Source: Actinopolymorpha pittospori
Lineage (GTDB): Bacteria > Actinomycetota > Actinomycetes > Propionibacteriales > Actinopolymorphaceae
Direction of reading: 5' to 3'
DNA: 64,000 bases
Assembly (NCBI RefSeq): GCF_014873875.1
Contig: NZ_JADBEM010000001.1
Location: forward strand, 10,498,591-10,562,590
Below the pieces are notes generated by a model, which saw only the letters and a program-made list of their open reading frames with translations, made no database searches and was not told the origin of the DNA. Shown one piece after another: positions 1-9,507 of this stretch; within the stretch, counting starts at the first letter, position 1, and every line of letters starts with the position of its first letter. The translations under genes were made by a program, and so were the position numbers.

Positions 1-877
1 ACGGCATGAAGATCAGCGACGTGGTGATGGTGACGACCAGGAAGCCCAACGCCTGCAGACCGACGCTGACACCCTGGCCCTGCCCCCCGACGGTGCGCAG
101 GATGTAGGGGAAGAAGAAGCCGGCGGTCCCGGCGACCAGGTTCCACGGCAGGAACATCGCGAAGACGAACGCGAAGGCTCGCAGGTTGGCGCGGGTGGTG
201 AAGTCTCGCAGCCGCATCCGCTGCCGCGTCGTCGTGGCGGTCGCCTTCCAGCGTTCGGACTCCACCATTCCGCGGCGTAGGAACCACGTGACCACGGCCA
301 CGACGAACAGGTGCGCGAAGACGATCCGGATACCGAGCAGGCCGAGCGGTGCCAGCGCCCAGGCGAGGGCAAGGGTCAGTACCGGCCCAAGAGACCAGAA
401 CACGTTCGTCAGGCCGAGCAGCCTGCCGCGGGCACGGTCGGGTGAGAACTCCGCGATGAGCGTCCAGGACGTCGGGATGTCCGCGCCGACCGCGAGCCCG
501 ACGATGACGAAGCCGATCAGGAGCCCCACCAGGTCGGGGGAGAAAATGATGAACAGCGTGCCGAACGCGTAGATCAGCAGGTCCCACTGGTAGACCGCCT
601 TCCGGCCGACCCGGTCCCCCAGCCAGCCGCCGATGAGGCAGCCGATTCCCGCGGAGATCGCGTTGGAACTGAACGCCGCGATGAGGCCGACCGTGCCGCT
701 ACTGAGGTGGTACGCCGTCGCCCACAGGGCCAGGCCGGCCGACCCGGCGACGATCGAACCGGCGTCGATGTAGTCGGCCATGGAGGCCAGCACCGCCCAC
801 CGCCACTGCCGCCGATCCACCCCGCTACCCCGGGTCGACACGGCACTGCTGGTACGTCCGCTCGCACGACCGCTCAT
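1..877 (-). CDS. MFS transporter, sugar-porter-like (partial)
   Basis: The minus-strand frame is open from an ATG at 877 to the window edge, so the C-terminus is missing. A GGAG ribosome binding site lies about 9 bases upstream of the ATG. The product is a hydrophobic protein with successive membrane segments and the cytoplasmic-loop motif GWLGDRVGRK, which fits the DRxGRR/K signature between helices 2 and 3 of the major facilitator superfamily. A later segment (GADIPTSWTLIAEF) resembles helix 4 of sugar porters. The expected role is proton-coupled uptake or efflux of a sugar or related solute; the substrate cannot be read. It may be monocistronic, because the next gene upstream on the strand ends at 1222. 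Confidence 0.75.
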   Translation of the reverse strand, partial: MSGRASGRTSSAVSTRGSGVDRRQWRWAVLASMADYIDAGSIVAGSAGLALWATAYHLSSGTVGLIAAFSSNAISAGIGCLIGGWLGDRVGRKAVYQWDLLIYAFGTLFIIFSPDLVGLLIGFVIVGLAVGADIPTSWTLIAEFSPDRARGRLLGLTNVFWSLGPVLTLALAWALAPLGLLGIRIVFAHLFVVAVVTWFLRRGMVESERWKATATTTRQRMRLRDFTTRANLRAFAFVFAMFLPWNLVAGTAGFFFPYILRTVGGQGQGVSVGLQALGFLVVTITTSLIFMP

Positions 878-1221
878 GCGCAAGGCTCCGTCCCACCCCG
901 CCCCGCGCGCCAGCACACCGCGCTCCAAGCCGGCAGTGCTCCGCGCTCACATTCTGGCCGGGGTCGATCAGGTCGATGAGTGCGTGTCCGCGCGCGACCA
1001 CTCACCCCGGTGTGAAAGCGCGGGCACGGTGGAGAACGCCCCGATCGTTCTCAGCCCGGCATCCGTCGTCAAGCCGACTCGGCAACTTCGGCCACACCCC
1101 GGCTACGACCGGCCAACCGCCCTCGGGACCGGCCCGGCATACAAGCGCTGTTCGGAAACTGGCTCCGAGCGGACCCTTCCTCCGTTGTCGTCATGCCTGC
1201 CTTGACGGTGCCGCCAGCGCC
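878..1221. other. intergenic stretch without a supported gene
   Basis: This 344-base stretch lies between the start of the MFS gene and the stop of pnkp. It should hold the MFS promoter. I see no open frame with a good ribosome site, no tRNA-like fold and no clear terminator hairpin. Confidence 0.5.
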
Positions 1222-3861
1222 CTACAGGCGCGGGTCGACCGGCTCGGACTCCAGGGCCAGCAGCGCGAACACGGGTTCGTGCACACGCCACAGCGGTTCG
1301 CCCCGGGCGAGGCGCTCCAGCGACTCCAGGCCCAGCGCGTACTCCCGCAGCGCCAGGGAGCGTTTGTGTCCGAGCTCGCGGTCGCGCAGCCGGGTCAGGT
1401 TGGCTGGCTCGGTGTAGTCCGGACCGTAGATGATGCGCAGGTACTCGCGGCCACGGACCTTGAGGCCGGGTTGCGCCAACCCCTTCCCGACTCGGGTGAG
1501 GTTGGCGTACGGCTTGACGACCATGCCCTCGCCACCGGCCGCGGTCAGCTCCTCCCACCAGTCCACGCCCGCGGCCACGGACTCCGCCGAGCCGGTGTCC
1601 ACGACCAGCCGCCGAGTCGGGCGGACCAGCGCCGGGTCGGCCTCGACCAGACGGTCGGCGACGCCGAGATGCCAGTCGTGGTCGCGCTGGTGCCAGGTCG
1701 CGCCCTCACTCGCCAGGACCTGGAACGGGGCCACCATCACTCCGTCGAGACCGCTCACGTCCCAGCAGTAGCGGCGGTACGCGGCAGCGAAGGCGTCGGC
1801 GTTCGTCGTGCGGGCGTGGGTACGCAGGGTCAGGTCCGCGACGTCCAGCCCACGGGCCGTCGCGCCCGCGAGCGCGTCCATGGCCGCCGGGAGCATCGCG
1901 CGTGACGCGGCGCCGACGGCGGCGTACTGCTCACGCAGCAGCGCCACCGCCTTGACCGACCACGGCAGGAGTTCGGCGTCCAGAAGGACCCAGTCGGCGT
2001 CGAGTTCCTGCCACAGGCCAGCCGAGGTGGCCGCGGCCCGGATCCGGGCGAGGAGCGTCTCGGTCAGGTCGGGGGCGAAGAAGGACCGGCCGGTCCTGGT
2101 GTAGACCGCACCACTCTCGCCAGCCGGCGCACCGAACCGTCGTGCCGCCACCGCCTCGTCGCGGCAGATCAGCAGGACCGCTCGGGAGCCCATGTGCTTC
2201 TCCTCGCAGATCACCTGCCCGACGCCCGCGGAGGCGTACGCAGCGAAGGCGTCCTCGGGGTGTTCGAGCAGGTCCGCGCGCTTCGACGTCGCGACGGGCG
2301 CCATCGTCGGCGGCAGGTAGGGAAGCCAGCGGGGGTGGAGCGCGAATCGGCTCATCACCTCCAGGGCGCCGGCGGCGTTCTCCGCGCGCACCGAGATCCG
2401 CCCGTGGTGGCTGGTCTCGACGATCTGCTTGCCGAGGACGTCGGTGATGTCGAGCTCGTCGCCGGCCCGGTCGCGGCCGCCGGCCGTCGCCTCGCCGGTC
2501 TCCGCCGCTACCGGGAACGGCTTGGCCGGCTCGTACCAGACCTGCTCGGCGGGCACCCGCACGATCTCCTTCTCCGGGTAGCGCAGGGCGGTGAGGTGTC
2601 CGCCGAAAACGCAGCCGCTGTCGAGGCACATCGTGTTGTTGACCCACTCGGGTTCCGGGGTCGGCGTGTGGCCGTAGAGCACCATGGCCCGGCCGCGGTA
2701 GTCGTTCGCCCAGGGATAGCGGACGGGCAGGCCGAACTCGTCGGTCTCGCCGGTGGTGTCGCCGTACAGAGCGAAACCACGGACCCTGGCCGAGGCGCGC
2801 CCGTGGTACTCCTCCTTCAGGCCCGCGTGGGCAACGACGAGCCGGCCGTCGTCGAGGACGAGGTGGGAGATCAGGCCGTCGCACCACGTCTCGACGTCCT
2901 TACGGAAGTCCTCCGGCTCGGCGGCGAGCTGCTCCAGCGTCTCGGCGAGGCCGTGGCTGACTCGGACGTTCCGTCCGATGAGGGCCCGGACCAGCTTGTT
3001 CTCGTGGTTACCCGGGACGGCGAGGGCGTGCCCCGCGGCGGTCATGCCCATCGCCAGCCGGAGCACGCCGGGCGAGTCAGGTCCGCGGTCGACCAGGTCC
3101 CCGAGGAAGACGACCTGACGTCCCTGCGGGTGCGCCGCGTCGACCGCTCGGCCCTCCTCGTCGCGGGTGAGCACGTAGCCGAGCCGGTCCAGGAGCGACT
3201 CGAGCTCCGCGCGACAGCCGTGGACGTCGCCGATGACGTCGAAGGGGCCGTGCTGGTCACGCAGGTCGTTGAACAGCTTTTCCCGGACGATCCGGGCCGA
3301 GTCGATCTCCTCGACCGAGCGCAGGACGTGGACCTTACGGAAACCTTCGCGGTTCAGCCCCTTCAGCGAACGCCGCAGTTGGTCGCGCTGGCGACGTACG
3401 ACGTGCGCGCCGAAGTCGCGGTCGGTCCTGGCTCGGTTGCGGGCGACGCACACGCTCTCCGGCGGGTCGAGGACGATGGCGACCGGGAGTACGTCGTGGG
3501 CTCTGGCCAGTTCGACGAGCTGGCGGCGGGCGTCCCCCTGGACGTTGGTCGCGTCGACGACGGTGAGCCGGCCGGCCGCGAGGCGCTTACCGACGATGTA
3601 GTGGAGGACGTCGAAGGCGTCCTGGGTGGCCGCCTGGTCGTTCTCGTCGTCGCGGACCAGCCCACGACAGAAGTCGCTGGAGACGACCTCGAACCGGCCG
3701 AAGTGGCGGGCGGCGAAGGTGGACTTGCCCGAACCGGAGGGGCCGATCAGCACGACCAGGCACAGGTTCGGGACGTCGAGCAGCCGGCCACTCTGCCCGT
3801 CGACTGCCTGGTGGTCGGTGCCGCTGGTCTCGTCGGCGTTGTCGGTGGGTTGGGTGCTCAC
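1222..3861 (-). CDS. pnkp: polynucleotide kinase-phosphatase-ligase, RNA repair (Pnkp)
   Basis: This 879-residue protein is close in length to characterised bacterial Pnkp (about 870). The N-terminal kinase has a P-loop GPSGSGKST at residues 40-48. The central binuclear metallophosphatase carries GDVHGC, GDLVDRGPDS and GNHENK, followed by a VVAHAG histidine motif. The C-terminal ligase-type adenylyltransferase carries EEKHMGSRA, whose Lys is the expected adenylation site. Known family role: heals and seals broken RNA by 5' phosphorylation, removal of 2',3'-cyclic phosphate and ligation, in complex with Hen1. The start overlaps the hen1 stop by four bases (ATGA), so the two are translationally coupled. 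It lies downstream of a GH42 gene on the same strand, with no obvious terminator between. Confidence 0.93.
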   Translation of the reverse strand: MSTQPTDNADETSGTDHQAVDGQSGRLLDVPNLCLVVLIGPSGSGKSTFAARHFGRFEVVSSDFCRGLVRDDENDQAATQDAFDVLHYIVGKRLAAGRLTVVDATNVQGDARRQLVELARAHDVLPVAIVLDPPESVCVARNRARTDRDFGAHVVRRQRDQLRRSLKGLNREGFRKVHVLRSVEEIDSARIVREKLFNDLRDQHGPFDVIGDVHGCRAELESLLDRLGYVLTRDEEGRAVDAAHPQGRQVVFLGDLVDRGPDSPGVLRLAMGMTAAGHALAVPGNHENKLVRALIGRNVRVSHGLAETLEQLAAEPEDFRKDVETWCDGLISHLVLDDGRLVVAHAGLKEEYHGRASARVRGFALYGDTTGETDEFGLPVRYPWANDYRGRAMVLYGHTPTPEPEWVNNTMCLDSGCVFGGHLTALRYPEKEIVRVPAEQVWYEPAKPFPVAAETGEATAGGRDRAGDELDITDVLGKQIVETSHHGRISVRAENAAGALEVMSRFALHPRWLPYLPPTMAPVATSKRADLLEHPEDAFAAYASAGVGQVICEEKHMGSRAVLLICRDEAVAARRFGAPAGESGAVYTRTGRSFFAPDLTETLLARIRAAATSAGLWQELDADWVLLDAELLPWSVKAVALLREQYAAVGAASRAMLPAAMDALAGATARGLDVADLTLRTHARTTNADAFAAAYRRYCWDVSGLDGVMVAPFQVLASEGATWHQRDHDWHLGVADRLVEADPALVRPTRRLVVDTGSAESVAAGVDWWEELTAAGGEGMVVKPYANLTRVGKGLAQPGLKVRGREYLRIIYGPDYTEPANLTRLRDRELGHKRSLALREYALGLESLERLARGEPLWRVHEPVFALLALESEPVDPRL

Positions 3862-5321
3862 GCGCTGACCTCCGCTCGCGGTTCGCCGTCACTGGTCTCC
3901 AGCGCGTCGGTGATGCGGGTGAACACCGCCATCTGGGTCGGTGGTCCGAGGTCGGGGTCGAGTTCGCCGATCGGCACGAACCGGACGTCGTAGCCGTGCG
4001 CGTTGCCCGCCCGTCTCGCCCACGCCTCGAACTCCGCACGGCTCCACTCGAAGCGGTGGTCGGGGTGGCGCATGCCCCCGGCGCGCAGGCTCTCGTACCG
4101 CGCGTTGAACTCGACGTTCGGTGTCGTCACCACCACCGCGCTCGGCCGGGCGTGCGCGAACACGGTTCGCTCCAGGGCCGGCAGCCGCTCCGGGTCCAGG
4201 TGCTCGACCACCTCCATCAGTACGATCGCGTCGTAACCTTCGAGCCGGGAGTCCCGGTAGGTCGCCGAGGACTGCAGGAGCGACAGCCTCGCCCGCTGGC
4301 TGTCGGGCATGCGGTCCAGGTCGAGGCGTCGGGCGGCCCGGTCGAGTTCCCTCGGCGCGACGTCGACACCGACGATCTCGGTGAACGACGGATCCGCGAT
4401 CAGGTCCCGCAACAGCGCGCCCTCACCGCATCCGAGGTCGACGACGCGCGTCGCGCGGAGTGTCCTGAGCTCGGCGAGTACGGCGGCTCGACGTATCCGG
4501 ACCAGCGGCTCGCGCTGCTCGCTCTGTTCGTTCGTCGCGGTGTCGGCTTGTTCCTCCACCTGCGCGCTCATCGTGTCGTCGAGGGCGGCGAGGCGCTCGG
4601 CCGCGTCGCTCACGTAGCCGCTCTGATGGGCGAGGTAGCGGCGCATGATCAGGTCACGTTCGGGATGCGTGCGCAGCCAGGTCCCACCACCACGGACGAG
4701 CTTGTCGATCTCCTCGGTGCTGACCCAGTAGTGCTTCGCGCCGTCGAGGACCGGGAGCAGGACGTAGAGGTGACTCAGCGCAGCGTCGAGGGTCATGGTG
4801 CCGGCGAGGTGGGTGTCGACGTATCGGGACTCTCCCCAGCTGGGCACTTCGGGGTCAAGAGGGTGTGTCGAGGCGGTGACCCGCCAGCCGAGCGGCGCGA
4901 AGAGCCGCTCGACCAGGTCGGCGCCGCCGCTGCTGGGCAGGGAGGGCAGGTGGATCTCGAGTGGGAGTAGGGCACCCTCGAGGTCGGGGCGCTCCTTGCA
5001 GCGGCCGCGCATCGCCGAACGGAACACTCGCCCCAGTGCGACCGCGAGCATCGAGGAGGCGGCGTGTGGCCGGTCGTTCACGTACTGCGCCAGCGCGAAC
5101 CCGTCGCCGCCGAACCGTCTTCCGCGCACCAGTCGGATGGGGTCGACCTCGACCAGCAACGCCACCGTGCACCGATCGTCGTCCGCCCGCGGGTAGAACA
5201 CGTGGGCGGTCCCGACGGACAGGTCGAAGCTCTGCACCCGGTCGGGATGCTTGTGCAGCAGGAACCCAAGATCGGTGGCGTTCGGTGCGGTCGAGGTCAG
5301 CGTGAGGAACACGGGCGCCAT
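3858..5321 (-). CDS. hen1: Hen1 3'-terminal RNA ribose 2'-O-methyltransferase
   Basis: This 487-residue protein matches two-domain bacterial Hen1 (about 465). The N-terminal half (to about residue 240) begins MAPVFLTLTSTAPNATDLGF, characteristic of the Hen1 N-terminal domain that activates Pnkp ligase. The C-terminal half is an SAM methyltransferase with motif I DLGCGEGALL (about residue 294). The metal-binding EVVEHLDPERL and the following HPDHRFEWS supply the Glu/His ligands for Mn-dependent 2'-O-methylation. Known role: methylates the 3' end at the break before Pnkp seals it, so the repaired RNA resists the same ribotoxin. It forms an operon with pnkp (four-base overlap). The upstream GH42 pseudogene ends only 46 bases before its start. 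Confidence 0.93.
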   Translation of the reverse strand: MAPVFLTLTSTAPNATDLGFLLHKHPDRVQSFDLSVGTAHVFYPRADDDRCTVALLVEVDPIRLVRGRRFGGDGFALAQYVNDRPHAASSMLAVALGRVFRSAMRGRCKERPDLEGALLPLEIHLPSLPSSGGADLVERLFAPLGWRVTASTHPLDPEVPSWGESRYVDTHLAGTMTLDAALSHLYVLLPVLDGAKHYWVSTEEIDKLVRGGGTWLRTHPERDLIMRRYLAHQSGYVSDAAERLAALDDTMSAQVEEQADTATNEQSEQREPLVRIRRAAVLAELRTLRATRVVDLGCGEGALLRDLIADPSFTEIVGVDVAPRELDRAARRLDLDRMPDSQRARLSLLQSSATYRDSRLEGYDAIVLMEVVEHLDPERLPALERTVFAHARPSAVVVTTPNVEFNARYESLRAGGMRHPDHRFEWSRAEFEAWARRAGNAHGYDVRFVPIGELDPDLGPPTQMAVFTRITDALETSDGEPRAEVSA

Positions 5322-5367
5322 TCTTCACCCAGGTACGCCCGCGTGGTGTGTCCGGTCGGACCGGCGG

Positions 5368-7496
5368 TTACGCCCCAGTGGTGTCCGCCGGCTCGAGGCC
5401 GATGATGGCGGCGTCGCGTGCGCCCACCTCGACCTTGACCGTCCGGTGGTCGACGACCGGGTCCTTGTCGGTTCCCCACCGGACCGTCGTGGTGCCGATC
5501 GGTGCGCATACCTGGGACAAGGTGACCGTGACGGTGCGCGGGTTCCTGGTCTGGTTGATGAGCCAGAGGTATCGCCCGCCCGCCCCCTCGTGCAGCCGCG
5601 CGGTGATCGCGGGATCGCTCACCTGGACCCGTTGCTCGCGTCCGGTCCAGTGGAGGAGGTGGGTGTAGTAGGTGGTGGTGTGGGGGTGGTGGTGTTGGTG
5701 GTAGCCGAGGGAGGGGTGGGTGCCGATGAGTCGGGTTTTGCCTTTGCCGTGAGTGTTGTCGATGGTGGCGGGGGTGTGGTCTTGGTAGTGGGCGGTGGTG
5801 GTGCCGGTGGTGGGTTGGAGGGTTTGTTTGAAGCAGGCGCCGTGGGGGGTGATGTTGTCGTGGGTGGTGAAGGTGAGGTTGGTGAGGATGTCGGGGGTGA
5901 ATTCGACGTCGGTTTGGGTGGCGCCGAAGAGGTGGTGGAGGTTGTTGCCGGGTTGGGTGGTGTTGGCTTTGGCGTGGTCGGTGAAGTAGGCGGGACAGCC
6001 TTCGCTGATGAGGGTGCCGCCTGCTCTGACCCAGTTGGTGAGTTTGGTGGTGGTGGTGTGGTTGAGCATGATCGGGTAGGGCAGGTAGACGGGGATGTCG
6101 GTGTGGGTGGGGTCGAGGTCGTCGATGTGGAGGAAGTCGGCGTGGATGTTGGAGTCGAAGAAGGCTTGGTAGGTGCCTTGGAGTGCGTGGGCGTGGTGGT
6201 CGGTGGAGTGTTGTTGGGCGTAGGTGAACAGTTGGGTTTCGGGGACGTAGAGGATGTGGATGTCGGCGGGGGCTGGTTGGGAGTTCCACAGGGGCTGTTG
6301 TTCTGGTGCGGTGGCCCACGCCGCGATCTGGGACACCATCTGCGACCGGTCGGTGCGTGACCCGTCCATCCCGTAGGCACCAAACGCACCGAACAACGGA
6401 CCATCCAACAACGGACGCCAACGTGGATACAGGAGTCCGCGGGCGCCTCCGCAGAACGTGATCATGTTCCACAGTCGGACGTCTTCTGGTCTGGGGACTC
6501 GCCCGTCCTCCTTCGGCCGACCGATGACCTGCGGTTGCATCCACAGGGGACCCGCCTGCGCCTCGGCGTGCCAGAAGTCCTTTCCTCTGGACGCCGAACG
6601 GACGAGGTCGAGAGCGTGGAACTGTTTCCAGGGCTCGTCTCCCTTTCGAGACGCGACCCAGGTGAGTCCGTAGGTGTCGACGTGGGAGGCGGCTTTCCAG
6701 TCGTCGGTGCCGCGTGGCGCGGCGTGGGTGAGGGACCCGGCCACACCATGAGCGGTCAACTTGTGGTGGGGGTCCAACGACCGGACGATCCCCGCCCGCC
6801 AGGCCATCAACTCATAGGCGTTGTCCTGCCGGAAACTCAACCAGTCCAACACCTCGGCAAACGGCGCCAACGTCCGCGGGGGAACGATGTCGTCCCACTC
6901 GCTGTAACTGTGGCGACCCCACACCCGACCCAACGTGGCCAGATCACCGTAACGCGCCCGAAGCCACACCCGGAACTTCCCCGCCGTCGCCGGGCAGTAA
7001 CAGGTGTCCTCCGCATACCCACACTCGTTCCAGATGTCATACCCACCCGTACCCGGATGGTCCCGATACCGCGTCACCAACTCCGTCAGGAAGTTCCCCG
7101 CCAACTCCCTGGCATCATCGTTGTCCAGACACAACCCCGGGAACCCACCCACCGCCGAACTGCCTGGGACTCCACACGGCTACCATCACGACGCTCGAAC
7201 CGGGCATGCGCCAACCTCGCGAACGCCCACTCCGGCGCCGACGTCATCATCTCCGCGATGATCGTGGAGATCCCGTTCGCCGCCGCCAACTCCAACTGCC
7301 GGTCATAGTCACCCCAGTCGAACACCCCCGGAGCAACCTCCACCGCCGACCACATGAACCAGTGCCGAAACACATTGTGCCCATCCTCGGCCGCCACCCC
7401 GTAATCCCGCTCCCAATCAGCAGCCGGCGGATTCGACTTCCGAAAATACACAGCACCATAAGGAAACCCAGGAAAACCCACAGACAACACCATCAT
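5368..7496 (-). pseudogene. GH42 beta-galactosidase, frameshifted copy
   Basis: The frame opens at ATG 7496 and encodes the GH42 N-terminus (FPYGAVYFRKSNPP, HNVFRHWFMWSA) up to RVESQ. Compared with the intact copy at 9963, seven bases (atcagtg) are missing near 7166, which shifts the frame. The rest of the enzyme continues in another frame from about 7152 to 5368, including the acid/base Glu in YDIWNECGY and the probable nucleophile region FWHAEAQAGPLW. The ATG at 7496 lies 22 bases after the stop of the binding-protein gene and lacks a clear Shine-Dalgarno sequence, suggesting operon expression. The central core and last 90 codons differ from the other copy, so this was once a distinct paralogue. 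A sequencing error is possible but less likely than a real deletion. Internal reinitiation at 7152 could yield a catalytic-domain fragment lacking the first strand. Confidence 0.85.
5639..7481 (-). repeat. long inverted repeat, arm A (1843 bp)
   Basis: Read on the minus strand, this segment matches 9963-11812 on the plus strand. Two tracts appear identical base for base: 6657-7481 with 9963-10794 (apart from a 7-base deletion here) and 5639-6423 with 11028-11812. The centre, 6424-6656, is homologous but clearly diverged. Identity extends to all three reading frames, so it is not explained by protein-level conservation. Outside the arms the gene ends diverge strongly. Confidence 0.9.
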
Positions 7497-7518
7497 TTCA
7501 GGTTGGCCGGTAGGCGCG

Positions 7519-9507
7519 TCACGCCTTGGTCATGAAGTACTGGCACGGATTCGTCGGAGCGGGGCTCGGATACTGCCAGGCGTCGAAGACGACCGGGGGC
7601 ACGTTGTGGAAGTTGTTCCGCTGGATGCCGTAGGCCCCCTGGCGCATCGCGATGCCCATCGCGTAGAACTCCTCGGCGGAGATCTCCAGCAGTTCGGCCA
7701 TGAGGTCCTGCTGGCGCTGGGGATCGATCGTGGTCTTGATCTGCTCGTACAGCTGCTGTTGCCGTTGTGCGGCGGCCGGCGGTTCGGTGCCCTCCTCGCC
7801 CTCACTCTGGTACCACTGCACCCAGCGGTAGGCGTTGTCGCTGGAGTTGTACGGGAAGAACCAGCGCGGGTCGAGCAGGACGTCGAAGCCGCCTCCGAAG
7901 CCGAGCGACACCGACGCGTCCTGTTTGTTGGCGTCGCGGCGGTCGTCGAGGATCGACCGGTCGAGGTTGCGGACGCGGGTCTGCACACCGACGGCCGCCC
8001 AGTAGTCCTTCACGAGCTCCATCAGGTCGACCCACTCCGGACCCTCGCCACTGATCGTCGCCTCGACCACGAAGAAGATCGGGTTGCCGTCGGGTCCGAT
8101 CCTTCGGCCGTCGCTGTCCCTGCGCGGGTAGCCGGCCCGGTCCAGGTGCTGGTTGGCCTTGGCGACGTCGTAGTCGAGGTACTGCCGGGCGAGCCGCTCG
8201 TTGTAGTACGGCGAGTCCGGCCGCGGGCCGACCTGGTAGGGCTCGCCGACGCCGAGGTAGATGACATCGATGATCTCCTTGCGGTCGATGGCGTAGGACA
8301 GGCCGATCCGGAAGTCCTTGTTGGTGAAGATCTCCCGCTTGACCGGGTCGTCGTGGGTCAGGTTGAGCGCGATGACGGCGGAGTTCATGTACGCCTGGCG
8401 GGTGTCGTAGAAGTGGTACCCGCCAGACCTGCGTTTCTTCGCGAAGATCGGCTTGTTGTTGAGCGTTCCGATGTTGCGGTCCATCATGTCGATCTCGCCG
8501 TTGAGCGTCTTCAGTGTGAGGAGTTCCACGTCGGGAACGACCGAGTAGGTGACGCCGTCGAGGTAGGGCAGTTGCCGGCCCTGCGTGTCGACCTTCCAGT
8601 AGTAGGGATTGCGTTCGGCGATCACCCGGGATCCCTGCCCGATCGGAGTCGTGATCACCCACGCGAACAGCACCGGATGGACCGTGGTCCACAGGGTGCT
8701 CGAGGAGCCGCCGTGCGACTCGAACAGCTCCACCCAGTCCTTCGCGCCGCTCTCCCGCACCAACGAGTCGACGTCTGGGTTGTGCTTCTTGTGGAAGCGC
8801 CGCAGGTACTCGAAGGGGTACATGGTCAGCGCCGCGCCGTCCGGGGTCGCGAGGCGCTGGAGGAAGAGGCCGTTGGGCTGGGAGAAGGTGAACCGGACGG
8901 TCTGGGCGTCGAGTTTGGTGACGGTGGCGAAGCCACCCTTGTCGGAGAAGAAGACCGGCCGGGTGGTGCTGAGCTCCTCGTTGCCCAGCACGTCGTTGTA
9001 GGCGAAGACGATGTCGTCGGCGGTGAAGGACGAGCCGTCGGACCAGCGCATGCCCTTGCGCAGCGTGAAGGTGAACTCCGTGCCCTCGTCGTTGACGTCG
9101 TAGGACTCCGCGACGTTCGGAACGACTCCACTCCAGTCCGGCTTCCAACGTAGGAGGTTCTCATAGCCGAGGGTGCGGGTCAGCCAGGAACTGTCGGCTC
9201 GCCCGAGCAGGCCGGTGCGCCACACTCCGCCGTACACGCCGGCTCGCTCGACTGGCGTGACCACCATGGGGTTGGCCGGCAACCGCTGGGCGAGCGGAGG
9301 AAGCTCACCGCGGCCCACGCGCGCGGCCAGTGCCGGCGCCTCCGGTCCCTGGGCCGCGGACTCGTCGATGTCGGATGCCGTGTCTCCGAGCGGGTCGATG
9401 CTCACGAAGTCGCAGGCTGAGGACGCCGCGAGGGTCGCCGCGACGAGTCCGCCGGCTCGCAGCAGACTCCGCCGGTCGACCACCCGGGCGCCGCGCTGAC
9501 CTTCCAC
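7519..9507 (-). CDS. ABC transporter substrate-binding lipoprotein, family 5
   Basis: 662 residues. The N-terminus has DRRSLLRAGG followed by a hydrophobic stretch and a lipobox ending SSAC, so it is an exported lipoprotein with a Tat-like RR pair. The body is an extracellular solute-binding family 5 (Dpp/Opp type) protein, with the motif region FTLRKGMRWSDGSSFTADDI and a long C-terminal lobe. Family-5 proteins beside beta-glycosidases commonly bind oligosaccharides rather than peptides, which fits the flanking GH42 genes and the OppBCDF genes at 12138-16169. It lies between the two arms of a long inverted repeat and is transcribed away from the permease genes. It is probably the receptor of that transporter, although not in its operon in the present orientation. 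Confidence 0.85.
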   Translation of the reverse strand: MEGQRGARVVDRRSLLRAGGLVAATLAASSACDFVSIDPLGDTASDIDESAAQGPEAPALAARVGRGELPPLAQRLPANPMVVTPVERAGVYGGVWRTGLLGRADSSWLTRTLGYENLLRWKPDWSGVVPNVAESYDVNDEGTEFTFTLRKGMRWSDGSSFTADDIVFAYNDVLGNEELSTTRPVFFSDKGGFATVTKLDAQTVRFTFSQPNGLFLQRLATPDGAALTMYPFEYLRRFHKKHNPDVDSLVRESGAKDWVELFESHGGSSSTLWTTVHPVLFAWVITTPIGQGSRVIAERNPYYWKVDTQGRQLPYLDGVTYSVVPDVELLTLKTLNGEIDMMDRNIGTLNNKPIFAKKRRSGGYHFYDTRQAYMNSAVIALNLTHDDPVKREIFTNKDFRIGLSYAIDRKEIIDVIYLGVGEPYQVGPRPDSPYYNERLARQYLDYDVAKANQHLDRAGYPRRDSDGRRIGPDGNPIFFVVEATISGEGPEWVDLMELVKDYWAAVGVQTRVRNLDRSILDDRRDANKQDASVSLGFGGGFDVLLDPRWFFPYNSSDNAYRWVQWYQSEGEEGTEPPAAAQRQQQLYEQIKTTIDPQRQQDLMAELLEISAEEFYAMGIAMRQGAYGIQRNNFHNVPPVVFDAWQYPSPAPTNPCQYFMTKA

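Noticed and set aside
2194..3993. 599-codon plus-strand open frame opposite pnkp
   Set aside because: Antisense of a gene with full kinase, phosphatase and ligase motifs; no ribosome site or family resemblance.
5297..6544. His/Pro-rich and Thr/Pro-rich frames within GH42, also at 10820-11847
   Set aside because: Shifted readings of C/A-rich GH42 codons. Their repetitiveness is a codon-use effect, not a real low-complexity protein.
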